The position numbers and the translations under genes are program-made. The notes beneath the pieces were generated by a model, which ran no database searches, was not told the DNA's origin, and worked only from the letters and a program-made list of their open reading frames with translations. From contig NZ_CP042306.1 of assembly GCF_007859635.1 (NCBI RefSeq), forward strand, positions 1,178,001-1,242,000: DNA of 64,000 nucleotides. Reading direction: 5' to 3'. Position 1 is the first letter of the stretch; each line of letters starts with the position of its first letter. This stretch comes from Sphingomonas panacisoli (GTDB lineage: Bacteria > Pseudomonadota > Alphaproteobacteria > Sphingomonadales > Sphingomonadaceae). Of this stretch, positions 42,320 to 50,291 are shown one piece after another.

Positions 42320-44143
42320 ATGTGCGGAATCATCGGAATTGTCGGAAAGGATCAGGTCGCCGATCGGCTGGTCGAGGGGCTGCGGCGGATGGAGTATCGC
42401 GGATACGATTCCGCCGGCGTCTGCACGGTTCAGGACGGCCAACTGATCCGTCGTCGGGCGGAGGGGAAGCTCGCGAACCTGGTCGCGGTGCTCGCGACCG
42501 ATCCGGCGCCCGGCCATACCGGGATCGCGCACACGCGCTGGGCGACGCACGGCGCGCCGACCACATCGAACGCGCATCCGCACGCGACGGGCGAAGTGGC
42601 GCTCGTTCACAACGGCATCATCGAGAATTTCAAGCCGCTCCGCGAAGCGCTGATCGCGCGCGGCCGCACCTTCCAGAGCGAGACCGACACCGAGGTCGTC
42701 GCGCATCTGGTCAGCGAGCATGTCGAGGCGGGGAAATCGCCCGAAGAGGCAGTCAAGGCTGTCCTGCCCGAATTGCGCGGCGCCTTCGCGCTGGCGATCG
42801 CGTTTCGCCAGCATGACGACATGCTGATCGGCGCGCGGCTCGGTTCGCCGCTGGTGGTCGGTTATGGCGAGGGCGAAACGTATCTCGGTTCCGACGCGCT
42901 GGCGCTCGCGGGCCTCACGCAGAACATCGCCTATCTGGAGGAGGGCGACTGGGTCGTCGTCCGCCGCGACGGCGCGCAGATCTACGACGTCGACAACAAT
43001 CCGGTGACTCGCGACATCACGCGTTCCGGCGCGACCTCGGCGATGATCGAGAAGGGCAATTATCGCCACTTCATGCAGAAGGAGATTTTCGAGCAGCCGA
43101 TCGTCGTTGCCCAGACGCTGCGGTCGTATCTGCGCGGGGTCGAGCGGACCGTGGGCCTGCCGCAGATGGATTTCGATCTGTCGGCGGTGAAGCGCGTCAC
43201 GATCGTCGCGTGCGGCACGAGTTTCTATGCCGGGATGGTCGCCAAATACTGGTTCGAGCAGTTCGCGCGCGTGCCGGTCGATATCGACGTCGCGAGCGAG
43301 TTTCGTTATCGCGATCCGGTGCTGGAAGACGGCGGCTTGGCGCTCTTCATCAGCCAGTCGGGCGAAACCGCGGACACGCTCGCCGCGCTGCGCCACGCCA
43401 AGAAGGCCGGCCAGAAGATCGCGGTGGTGGTCAATGTGCCGACCAGCACGATGGCGCGCGAAGCCGATCTGCTGCTGCCGACGCATGCCGGGCCGGAGAT
43501 CGGCGTCGCCTCGACCAAGGCGTTTTCGTGCCAGCTCGCCGTCCTCGCCGCGCTCGCCGCGCACCTCGCGGTGGTGAAGGGTCGCCTGACCCGCGCTGAG
43601 GAAGAGGAGATCGTCGAGCATCTGACGCAGGCGCCGGCCGCGCTCAACGCCGCGCTCGACCATGACGAGGAAATCGCCGCGATGGCGCCGCTGATCGCGC
43701 CGGCGCGCGACGTGCTCTATCTGGGCCGCGGACCGGACTATCCGCTGGCGCTCGAAGGTGCACTGAAACTCAAGGAAATCAGCTACATCCACGCCGAAGG
43801 TTATGCGGCGGGTGAAATGAAGCACGGCCCGATCGCGCTGATCGACGAGAATGTGCCGGTGATCGTCATCGCGCCGTCGGGACCGTTGTTTGAGAAGACC
43901 GTGAGCAACATGCAGGAGACACAGGCCCGCGGCGGCAAGATCGTGCTGATCTCCGATGCCGAGGGGCTGGCCGAGGCGGGCGACAACTGCCTCGCGACGA
44001 TCGAGATGCCCAAGGTCCATCCGTTGATCGCGCCGTTGGTCTATGCGGTGCCTGTGCAGTTGTTGGCCTATCACGTCGCGGTGGCGAAGGGGACGGACGT
44101 CGATCAGCCGCGCAACCTGGCGAAATCGGTGACCGTCGAGTGA
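42320..44143 (+). CDS. glmS: Glutamine-fructose-6-phosphate transaminase (isomerizing)
   Basis: GlmS makes glucosamine-6-phosphate, the first step towards UDP-GlcNAc. The 607-residue protein begins MCGIIGIVG, with Cys2 as the glutaminase nucleophile, and has HTRWATHGAPTTSNAHPH. The two SIS sugar-isomerase domains follow (CGTSFYAGMVAKYWFEQ, SQSGETADTLAALRHAK, GPEIGVASTKAF, LKLKEISYIHAEGYAAGEMKHGPIALI), ending LAKSVTVE. ATG 42320 fixes the nucleophile as residue 2. The toxin stop is only 16 nt upstream. Confidence 0.97.
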   Translation: MCGIIGIVGKDQVADRLVEGLRRMEYRGYDSAGVCTVQDGQLIRRRAEGKLANLVAVLATDPAPGHTGIAHTRWATHGAPTTSNAHPHATGEVALVHNGIIENFKPLREALIARGRTFQSETDTEVVAHLVSEHVEAGKSPEEAVKAVLPELRGAFALAIAFRQHDDMLIGARLGSPLVVGYGEGETYLGSDALALAGLTQNIAYLEEGDWVVVRRDGAQIYDVDNNPVTRDITRSGATSAMIEKGNYRHFMQKEIFEQPIVVAQTLRSYLRGVERTVGLPQMDFDLSAVKRVTIVACGTSFYAGMVAKYWFEQFARVPVDIDVASEFRYRDPVLEDGGLALFISQSGETADTLAALRHAKKAGQKIAVVVNVPTSTMAREADLLLPTHAGPEIGVASTKAFSCQLAVLAALAAHLAVVKGRLTRAEEEEIVEHLTQAPAALNAALDHDEEIAAMAPLIAPARDVLYLGRGPDYPLALEGALKLKEISYIHAEGYAAGEMKHGPIALIDENVPVIVIAPSGPLFEKTVSNMQETQARGGKIVLISDAEGLAEAGDNCLATIEMPKVHPLIAPLVYAVPVQLLAYHVAVAKGTDVDQPRNLAKSVTVE

Positions 44144-44176
44144 TCCTCGACCGGGGAGGTTGGGGGCTAGCGTCGC

Positions 44177-44198
44177 TTACTGACACCGTGGTAAGTAA
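44177..44198. promoter_or_regulatory. TetR-type operator candidate upstream of the P450 gene
   Basis: A 22-bp imperfect palindrome runs TTACT-n-AC at its left and GT-n-AGTAA at its right with a CG centre; 16 of 22 positions are symmetric. It ends 4 nt before ATG 44203. The size and arm pattern fit TetR-family operators. It lies 33 nt past the glmS stop. Confidence 0.5.
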
Positions 44199-44202
44199 CC
44201 GC

Positions 44203-45579
44203 ATGGCCTATGCGCACACGCTCGAAGCGAATCCCCATTGGGTGCCCCACGCGGCGCGCCAGTCGCTGACCCACATCCCGGGTAATTTCGGCCTGCCGTT
44301 GTTCGGCAACACGCTGAAACTGCTGCGCGATCCGGTGAAGTTCGGGAACGCGATGGTCGGGCGCTACGGCACGGTCTACCGCAACCACGCATTCGGCGAG
44401 CCCAATGTCGCTTTGCTCGGCCCGGAGGCGAACGAACTGATCCTGTTCGATCGCGACCGGTTGTTCTCGTCGGAGCAGGGCTGGGGCCCGATGCTCAACC
44501 TGCTGTTCCCGCGCGGGCTGATGCTGATGGATTTTGATCACCATCGCGCCGACCGCAAGATCCTGTCGGTGGCGTTCAAGCCCGAGCCGATGCGGCACTA
44601 CGCGACGCAACTCGATGCCGGGATCAAGCGCCACATCACCGACTGGAGCGGGCGCGAGATGCGCTTCTATCCCGCGATCAAGAAGCTGACGCTCGATCTG
44701 GCGGCGACCAGCTTTCTTGGTGTCGAATTGGGCGACGAGGCCGATCGCATCAACCAGGCGTTCGTCGATGAAGTACAGGCATCGATCTCGCCGATTCGCG
44801 TGCCGTTGCCGGGGACGATGATGCGCAAGGGTGTGCAGGCGCGCGCCTATCTGATCGACTGGTTCAAGCGCGAAATCCCGGCGCGGCGGCATGGCGCCAG
44901 ACTAGGCAATGGTGAGGATTTCTTCTCGCAATTCTGCCGCGCGACCGACGATGCCGGCCAGCCGCTGTCCGACGATGCGATCGCCGATCACATGAATTTC
45001 CTGATGATGGCGGCGCACGATACTATCACCTCGTCGATGACCACGCTCGTCATGCTGCTGGCGCGCAATCCCGATTGGCAGGAGCGGCTGCGCGAGGAGA
45101 TCATGGGGCTCGATCCCGCGGTGCCGCTGACCGACCAGCTCGATCGGCTCGTGCTGACCGATTACGCCTTCAAGGAAGCGCTCAGGATGATGCCGCCGGT
45201 GCCGTCCTTGCCACGCCGGGCACTGCGCGACTTCGAATTCGGCGGCTACACCATCCCCGCCGGGACCAGCGTCGGTGTCGGTATCGCCTGGACGCATCGC
45301 ATGCCCGACATCTGGCCGGAGCCGGACAAGTTCGATCCGCTGCGCTTCACGCCCGAGGCGTCGAAGGGCCGCCATCGCTTCGCCTGGGTACCCTTCGGCG
45401 GCGGTGCCCACATGTGCATCGGGCTGCATTTCGCGGTGATGCAGATGAAGCTGCTGATGGCGAATTTGTTGTCGCGCTATCGGATCGAGGCGGATCCCAG
45501 CGCGGGCGACAAATGGCAGGTTTTCCCTATCCCGCGGCCGAAGGACGGGCTTCCGGTGCGGATCGTGCCGATCGTCTAA
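44203..45579 (+). CDS. Cytochrome P450
   Basis: The 458-residue protein has the P450 landmarks: I-helix MMAAHDTITSSMTT (A-x2-D-T oxygen activation), K-helix FKEALR (ExxR), the PERF-like region PDKFDPLRFTPE, and the haem loop FGGGAHMCIG with thiolate Cys405. Soluble members take electrons from a ferredoxin and reductase, which are not adjacent. The substrate is unknown. ATG 44203 gives a natural P450 length; the frame is open to GTG 44140 next to the glmS stop, and the palindrome would then be inside the gene. No clear ribosome site exists for 44203. Confidence 0.92.
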   Translation: MAYAHTLEANPHWVPHAARQSLTHIPGNFGLPLFGNTLKLLRDPVKFGNAMVGRYGTVYRNHAFGEPNVALLGPEANELILFDRDRLFSSEQGWGPMLNLLFPRGLMLMDFDHHRADRKILSVAFKPEPMRHYATQLDAGIKRHITDWSGREMRFYPAIKKLTLDLAATSFLGVELGDEADRINQAFVDEVQASISPIRVPLPGTMMRKGVQARAYLIDWFKREIPARRHGARLGNGEDFFSQFCRATDDAGQPLSDDAIADHMNFLMMAAHDTITSSMTTLVMLLARNPDWQERLREEIMGLDPAVPLTDQLDRLVLTDYAFKEALRMMPPVPSLPRRALRDFEFGGYTIPAGTSVGVGIAWTHRMPDIWPEPDKFDPLRFTPEASKGRHRFAWVPFGGGAHMCIGLHFAVMQMKLLMANLLSRYRIEADPSAGDKWQVFPIPRPKDGLPVRIVPIV

Positions 45580-46694
45580 CCGTGCGCGACCCGCGCGATG
45601 ATGTCGGCGTAGATGTCGGTCAACGTCTCGAGGTCGGCGATCGCCACCGCCTCGTCGGTCTTGTGCATCGTCGCATTGACCAGGCCGAATTCGACCGTGG
45701 GGCAGAGTTGCGACAGGAACCGCGCATCGCTGGTGCCGCCGGTGGTGGACAAAGCAGGGGTCACGCCCGTGACCGCCGCGATCGCATCCGCCACGAGGGT
45801 CGAGAGCGGCCCCGGCTCGGTCAGGAACGCCTCGCCCGAAATCCGCGCGATCACCGTCGCCTCGGGAGCGTGGAGCGCCACGGTGCGCTCGATCAGATCG
45901 ACCAGATCCTCGCCACGTTGCTCGTCGTTGAAGCGGATCGACAGCCGCGCCGACGCCTTGGCCGGGATGACGTTGGTCGCGGGGTTGCCGACGGTCACGT
46001 CGGTCACCTCTATGTTCGACGGCTGAAACCAGTCGTTGCCGTGATCGAGCACGATCGCGTCGATCGCCGCCAGCGCTGCGACCAGCTTCGGGATCGGATT
46101 GTCGACGAGTTGGGGGTAGGCGACGTGGCCTTGCTTGCCCGGGACGTCGATCCAGAGGTTGACCGACCCGCGCCGGCCGATCTTGATCGTGTCGCCGAGC
46201 CTTTGGTCGGAGGTCGGTTCGCCGACCAGGCATAGATCGGGCCTCAACCCGCGCTCCGCCATCCGGTCGATGATCGCGCGCGTGCCATAGATCGCCGGCC
46301 CTTCCTCGTCGCCCGTGATCAGCAGGCTGAGCGTCGGGCCTTCCACCCGCGCCGCGGCGGCGGTGAAGGCGGCGATCGCGCCCTTCATGTCCACCGCGCC
46401 TCGCCCGTGGAGCAAGTCGCCACGCACTTCGGGCGCGAACGCCCCGCTGGTCCAGCCGTCGCCCGGCGGCACGACGTCGAGATGCCCGGCAAAGGCAAGG
46501 TGCGTTCTCGTCCCTGGACGCAACGCGATCATGTTCTCGACCGGTCCGTCGGGTTCCTCGCCGACCGTGAAGCGGTCGATCTCGAACCCCGCGACCGCTA
46601 GCGTCTGCGCGAGTACGTCGAACACTTCGCCACGCGCGGGCGTCACGCTTTCGGCGGCGATCAGCGCCTTGGTCAGATCGACGACTTGGGGCAA
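45576..46694 (-). CDS. dapE: Succinyl-diaminopimelate desuccinylase
   Basis: DapE removes succinate from succinyl-diaminopimelate in lysine and peptidoglycan synthesis. The 372-residue M20-type enzyme has FAGHLDVVPPGDGW and GRGAVDMKGAIAAF (zinc ligands), the acid-base pair in TGDEEGPAIYG, the dimer strand RRGSVNLWIDVPGKQGHVAYP and STTGGTSDARF. The likely start is TTG 46694 (next residues PQVVDLTKAL), with GGGAG 6 nt upstream and the usual family N-terminus; a longer TTG start at 46733 would overlap the divergent cupin gene. Confidence 0.94.
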   Translation of the reverse strand: MPQVVDLTKALIAAESVTPARGEVFDVLAQTLAVAGFEIDRFTVGEEPDGPVENMIALRPGTRTHLAFAGHLDVVPPGDGWTSGAFAPEVRGDLLHGRGAVDMKGAIAAFTAAAARVEGPTLSLLITGDEEGPAIYGTRAIIDRMAERGLRPDLCLVGEPTSDQRLGDTIKIGRRGSVNLWIDVPGKQGHVAYPQLVDNPIPKLVAALAAIDAIVLDHGNDWFQPSNIEVTDVTVGNPATNVIPAKASARLSIRFNDEQRGEDLVDLIERTVALHAPEATVIARISGEAFLTEPGPLSTLVADAIAAVTGVTPALSTTGGTSDARFLSQLCPTVEFGLVNATMHKTDEAVAIADLETLTDIYADIIARVAHG

Positions 46695-46725
46695 GATGCA
46701 CTCCCGTAAAGCAACGGAGACGGCA

Positions 46726-47175
46726 TTGCCCAAGCTCGATCTCGATACAATCCCGCAGTCGAACGCGACCGGCTATCCGCCGGAATACGCCACGGTGGTG
46801 CGTGAACGCTGGTATCGCCGCCTCGCGCCGCCGGGCGGCGTGAGCGACTTCGGGTTTAGCCACGTCACGCTCAAGCCCGGTGCCTGGTCGGCGCAGCGCC
46901 ACTGGCACGAGGGCGAGGACGAAGCCGTCATCATGCTGGCCGGCGAGGCAGTGCTGGTCGACAATGATGGCGAGCATGTCATGCGCCCGGGCGATATTGC
47001 CGCCTTCCCCAAGAACGACGGGAACGGCCATGTCCTGCAGAACCGGTCGGACAAGGATTGCGTGTTCGTCGCGATCGGCGGGACGGGCGTCAGCGACTGT
47101 CATTACCCCGATATCGACATGCACCTCTACGCCAGCGTCGGGGAACAACGCCGCAAGGATGGCAGCAGGTTTTAG
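46726..47175 (+). CDS. Single-domain cupin protein
   Basis: The 149-residue protein has the two cupin motifs: RHWHEGEDEAVIMLAGEAVL (metal-binding His, His, Glu) and GDIAAFPKNDGNGHVLQN (last His). The fold binds a metal; the reaction is unknown. I start at TTG 46726, behind GGAG with good spacing; an in-frame ATG at 46696 would add ten residues and overlap the dapE start region. It diverges from dapE with 31 nt between the two TTG starts. Confidence 0.85.
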   Translation: MPKLDLDTIPQSNATGYPPEYATVVRERWYRRLAPPGGVSDFGFSHVTLKPGAWSAQRHWHEGEDEAVIMLAGEAVLVDNDGEHVMRPGDIAAFPKNDGNGHVLQNRSDKDCVFVAIGGTGVSDCHYPDIDMHLYASVGEQRRKDGSRF

Positions 47176-47184
47176 TGCGTTTCA

Positions 47185-47258
47185 GTCCGCCGTTCGCCCT
47201 GAGCTTGTCGAAGGGCGTGTCCCGGCCACGTACTTCGACAAGCTCAGTACGAACGGAC
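47185..47258. repeat. Inverted repeat of the TTCGACAAGCTCAG type
   Basis: The left arm 47185-47215 and right arm 47229-47258 are inverted copies with core CTGAGCTTGTCGAAG / CTTCGACAAGCTCAG, flanked by GTCCG..CGGAC. It lies between the convergent cupin and GST genes and could terminate both. This repeat core is frequent in sphingomonad intergenic DNA. Confidence 0.75.
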
Positions 47259-47265
47259 TTGGGAT

Positions 47266-47931
47266 TTATTCGGCAGCTTGCTCGAACTTCTCGATCACCC
47301 ATTCCTCCTCCTGCGCGGCGGCGATCCAATCCTGCATGAAGGGGTGGTTGAGCACGCGCTCGACATACGGCACCGCGAAGCGCGCGACGGGCAGCTGATA
47401 GGTTACGATCCGCGTGCAGACCGGCGCGAACATGATGTCGACCGCGCCGAAATCGCCGAACAGGAAATCGCCGTCGCCCGCGAACCGCGCGCGCGCCTGC
47501 GCCCAGATCTCCATCAGTCGGGTCAATTCCTCCAGCACGTCGTCGTCGGGCTTTTGCGCCGGATAGACCTGGCGGATGTTCATCGTGTGCTTGGCGCGCA
47601 GGTTCTGGAAGCCGGAATGCATCTCCGCCGCCATCGATCGTGCCATCGCGCGTGCGGCTTCGTCGGTCGGCCAGAATTTGGCGTTGCCGGTGCGTTCGTT
47701 GAGGAAATCGATGATCGCTAGGCTGTCCCACACGACGACGTCGCCGTCCCACAGGATCGGCACCTTTCCCGATGACGGGGCGAACTCGTCGCCCTGGCGG
47801 CGCTTGTCCCAATCGTCGTCGTAGAGCGGCACGACGACTTCCTCGAACGGCAACTCCGACTGCTTGCACGCGAGCCAGCCGCGCAGCGACCAGGACGAAT
47901 AGGCTTTATTGCCGATGATGAGCTTGAGCAT
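47266..47931 (-). CDS. Glutathione S-transferase family protein
   Basis: The 221-residue protein has a thioredoxin-like N-domain (IIGNKAYSSWSLRGWLACKQSELPFEEV, with Ser in the active-site loop; cis-Pro in SGKVPILWDG; glutathione contact WDSLAIIDFLNE) and an all-helical C-domain with GDFGAVDIMFAPVCTR. It conjugates glutathione or protects from oxidants; the substrate is unknown. The start is ATG 47931. Confidence 0.9.
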   Translation of the reverse strand: MLKLIIGNKAYSSWSLRGWLACKQSELPFEEVVVPLYDDDWDKRRQGDEFAPSSGKVPILWDGDVVVWDSLAIIDFLNERTGNAKFWPTDEAARAMARSMAAEMHSGFQNLRAKHTMNIRQVYPAQKPDDDVLEELTRLMEIWAQARARFAGDGDFLFGDFGAVDIMFAPVCTRIVTYQLPVARFAVPYVERVLNHPFMQDWIAAAQEEEWVIEKFEQAAE

Positions 47932-47997
47932 GCCCGCGGGGTAAAGATCATCGCGCCGGCGGGCAACCGGCGTGTCGCGCGGTCGGATAGCGGCGGC

Positions 47998-48126
47998 TTA
48001 TTTGGCCGGCTTGTCCTTGCGCCGGTCCTTCACGCGGCGTTCGGGACCCCCATAATCGGGATCGCTATCCTGCCGCCGATCCTTCTCGCTGCGCTGGTCG
48101 GCCTGCTCGTTCGGGTTCTTGTCCAT
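47998..48126 (-). CDS. 42-aa highly charged, probably disordered protein
   Basis: The protein starts MDKNPNEQADQRSEKDRRQ and ends PERRVKDRRKDKPAK, with over 50% charged residues and no hydrophobic core. A G-rich stretch lies upstream of ATG 48126. It may bind RNA or a protein partner, but this is inference. No family is recognised. The preceding frame adds residues without a start signal. Confidence 0.55.
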   Translation of the reverse strand: MDKNPNEQADQRSEKDRRQDSDPDYGGPERRVKDRRKDKPAK

Positions 48127-48246
48127 GACGGTTCCCCCCCAATATGCGAAGGCATGATGACAGAATTTCAAACGCTTGGCTTGGTCAAATCCGACACGCA
48201 TGGTCGTTCGATTGACTTGAGCGCCGTGTCATGATGCATCGTCAGC

Positions 48247-48870
48247 ATGAAGACGATCACCGGCCTTTTGCTCGCCACGTCGCTCGCGGCCTCGCCCGCC
48301 GCCGCCAAGCAATATCCGCCGCGCGACGATTGTGTCGCGGATGCGTCGTTCGTGGCGTTCCGGACGTCGCTGGCGGATATCGTCAAGCGCAAGGACGCCA
48401 AGGCGCTGCTGGCGGTCGTCGCGCCCGATATCGAATGGAGCTTCGGTGATCCGCATGGTCGAGCGGGGTTCGCCAAGGAGTGGAAGCTCGCCGCTCCGGC
48501 GACGTCGGGCCTGTGGGAAGAACTCGGCCGCATGCTGGCGCGGGGGTGCTCGCTGAAGGACGGCGAGGCGAGCGCACCCTATTGGTATCAGAACGGTCCG
48601 AGCGGCGAACTCGCCGACATCGCGTTGATCAACGGCGAACGCGTGAACATCCGCGAGGCACCGTCCAAGACCGCCAAGGTGGTCCGTACCGCCGACTGGG
48701 AGAGCGTGACGATCGGCGACGAAGCAAAGGACTGGACCAAGGTGACGTTCGAGGACGGTACCGCCGGCTATGTCGCCAACGATTTCCTGTGGAGCGGCTA
48801 CAGCTACCGCGCGCTGTTCGACAAGCGCGGCGGCAAGTGGCTGATGACGGCGTTCATCGCCGGCGACTGA
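48247..48870 (+). CDS. Secreted protein with C-terminal SH3-like (SH3b) domain
   Basis: The 207-residue protein has a signal peptide (MKTITGLLLATSLAASPAAAK). Residues 25-105 form a helical N-domain with two cysteines. Residues 115-180 are an SH3b repeat: ALINGERVNIREAPSKTAKVVRTADWESVTIGDEAKDWTKVTFEDGTAGYVANDFLW, the usual cell-wall-binding or scaffold module. No catalytic domain is seen. The ATG is 48247. It converges on an MDR gene, 6 nt between the stops. Confidence 0.82.
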   Translation: MKTITGLLLATSLAASPAAAKQYPPRDDCVADASFVAFRTSLADIVKRKDAKALLAVVAPDIEWSFGDPHGRAGFAKEWKLAAPATSGLWEELGRMLARGCSLKDGEASAPYWYQNGPSGELADIALINGERVNIREAPSKTAKVVRTADWESVTIGDEAKDWTKVTFEDGTAGYVANDFLWSGYSYRALFDKRGGKWLMTAFIAGD

Positions 48871-48876
48871 TCGGTC

Positions 48877-49989
48877 CTAGAGAGTCGGGTTGATCAGATA
48901 TTTCTCGCCCGTCGCCTTGCGCTGCCAGCCGCGGATCGTGTCGGGCTGGATCGCCTGGTCGAGCGAGATTTCGGACGTGTAGCCGCTCGCGAAGGTCGTC
49001 AGGATCTCGTCGGCGACCCGCTTGCGCAGCCGGGCGATAACCTCCGGGCCTGCCTTCATCAGGAACGGCGTCAGCAGGAATCCGCCGACACCCCAGGCAA
49101 AGCCCATGTTCGGCGCGAGCGTGGTCGGGGATAAGTCGAGCCGGCCGTAGATGTAGACCTGCTTGTGCACCGGCGAACCATAGCCACCAGCGGGCGGCGT
49201 CTTCTTGACCAGCGCCGCTTCCATCGCACCCAGGATATGCCCCGCGAGCGGCCCGCCGCCGACCGCGTCGAACGCGATCGTCGCGCCGGTTTCGAACAGC
49301 ACATCGGTCAGGTGCGCACGGAAATCGGGCGAGGACGAATCGACCACATACTTCGCGCCGATATCGGTCAGGATCTTGGCCTGTTCATCGTTGCGGACGA
49401 TGTTCACCAGATCGACGCCGTCGGCGATGCAGACCTTGTTGAGCATCTGGCCCAGGTTCGACGCCGCGGCGGTATGGACGAGCGCGGTATGCCCCTCCAT
49501 TTTCATCGTCTCGACCATGCCGAGCGCGGTCAGCGGATTGACGAATGCTGAGGCGCCCTGTGCCGGGGTGACGCCCTCGCCATATTCCAGCAGCGCGGAC
49601 AGCGGCACCTTGCGATACTGCGTGTACATCGCACCACCGAGCACCGCGACGGTCTTGCCGATCAGATGTTCGGCGCCGTCGCCCGCCGCGACCACGATGC
49701 CGGCGCCTTCGTTGCCAGCGGCGAGCGACTTGCCGTTCCGCGCGGCGACCATGCTGGCCATTGCCTCGGGTATCGCGGCGGTCGTCGTGCCGCCGTCGCT
49801 TGCCAGCGTCGAGAGATCGGCGGGACCGAGCAGGAGCGGTTGGTCGGAGGGATTGATCGGCGCGGCTTCGATGCGGACCACGACTTCGCCGGCACCGGGC
49901 GCCGAAACATCGACGTCCTGGATCGACAGCTCGAGCTTGCCGTCGGTGATCAGCGAACGCAGTTCGCGCGCCTTGGCCGGTATCGTCAT
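48877..49989 (-). CDS. MDR-type zinc-free dehydrogenase/reductase
   Basis: The 370-residue protein has a GroES-like start (VRIEAAPINPSDQPLLLG), the nucleotide-binding core ALVHTAAASNLGQMLNKVC, in place of the usual GxGGVG, and FDAVGGGPLAGHIL. This altered glycine loop is shared by a sub-family of trans-enoyl-CoA reductase-like proteins. It probably uses NADPH. ATG 49989 has GGGAG upstream. The substrate is unknown. Confidence 0.82.
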   Translation of the reverse strand: MTIPAKARELRSLITDGKLELSIQDVDVSAPGAGEVVVRIEAAPINPSDQPLLLGPADLSTLASDGGTTTAAIPEAMASMVAARNGKSLAAGNEGAGIVVAAGDGAEHLIGKTVAVLGGAMYTQYRKVPLSALLEYGEGVTPAQGASAFVNPLTALGMVETMKMEGHTALVHTAAASNLGQMLNKVCIADGVDLVNIVRNDEQAKILTDIGAKYVVDSSSPDFRAHLTDVLFETGATIAFDAVGGGPLAGHILGAMEAALVKKTPPAGGYGSPVHKQVYIYGRLDLSPTTLAPNMGFAWGVGGFLLTPFLMKAGPEVIARLRKRVADEILTTFASGYTSEISLDQAIQPDTIRGWQRKATGEKYLINPTL

Positions 49990-50058
49990 CGTCGCTCTCC
50001 CAGATCGATTGCTTGTTGCAACCGATCTAGCGAGCCGATGCTGCCGGAGCAATGTAGC

Positions 50059-50211
50059 TTAGTTGGTACCCCACAAAGAGGCGCTGCTGTTGCGGATCGC
50101 ATCGCCGAACGCGGTGAGATGGTGGCCGAACGCGCGGGTATATTCGCCGTTGTTCAACAGCAAATCGCCGATCACCGAGGCGACCAGCCCGAACAGGATG
50201 AAAAACTTCAT
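50059..50211 (-). CDS. 50-aa small membrane protein
   Basis: ATG 50211 to TAA 50061-50059 encodes 50 residues: one membrane helix at the start (MKFFILFGLVASVIGDLLL) then an amphipathic helix (YTRAFGHHLTAFGDAIRNSS). Codon use matches the neighbours. It starts 80 nt after the M28 peptidase stop region on the same strand and ends 69 nt before the MDR gene. No family is recognised. Confidence 0.55.
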   Translation of the reverse strand: MKFFILFGLVASVIGDLLLNNGEYTRAFGHHLTAFGDAIRNSSASLWGTN

Positions 50212-50291
50212 GTCACGAAACCCCGCACATACGTGTGCCCCAAGGGTATAAACTTAAACGACTCTGGTTGCCGAAAGGTAAACGACCGCCT

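Noticed and set aside
44902..47148. 748-residue open frame on the minus strand
   Set aside because: It spans the antisense of the cytochrome P450, an alternative frame of dapE and the antisense of the cupin gene; no coherent domain.
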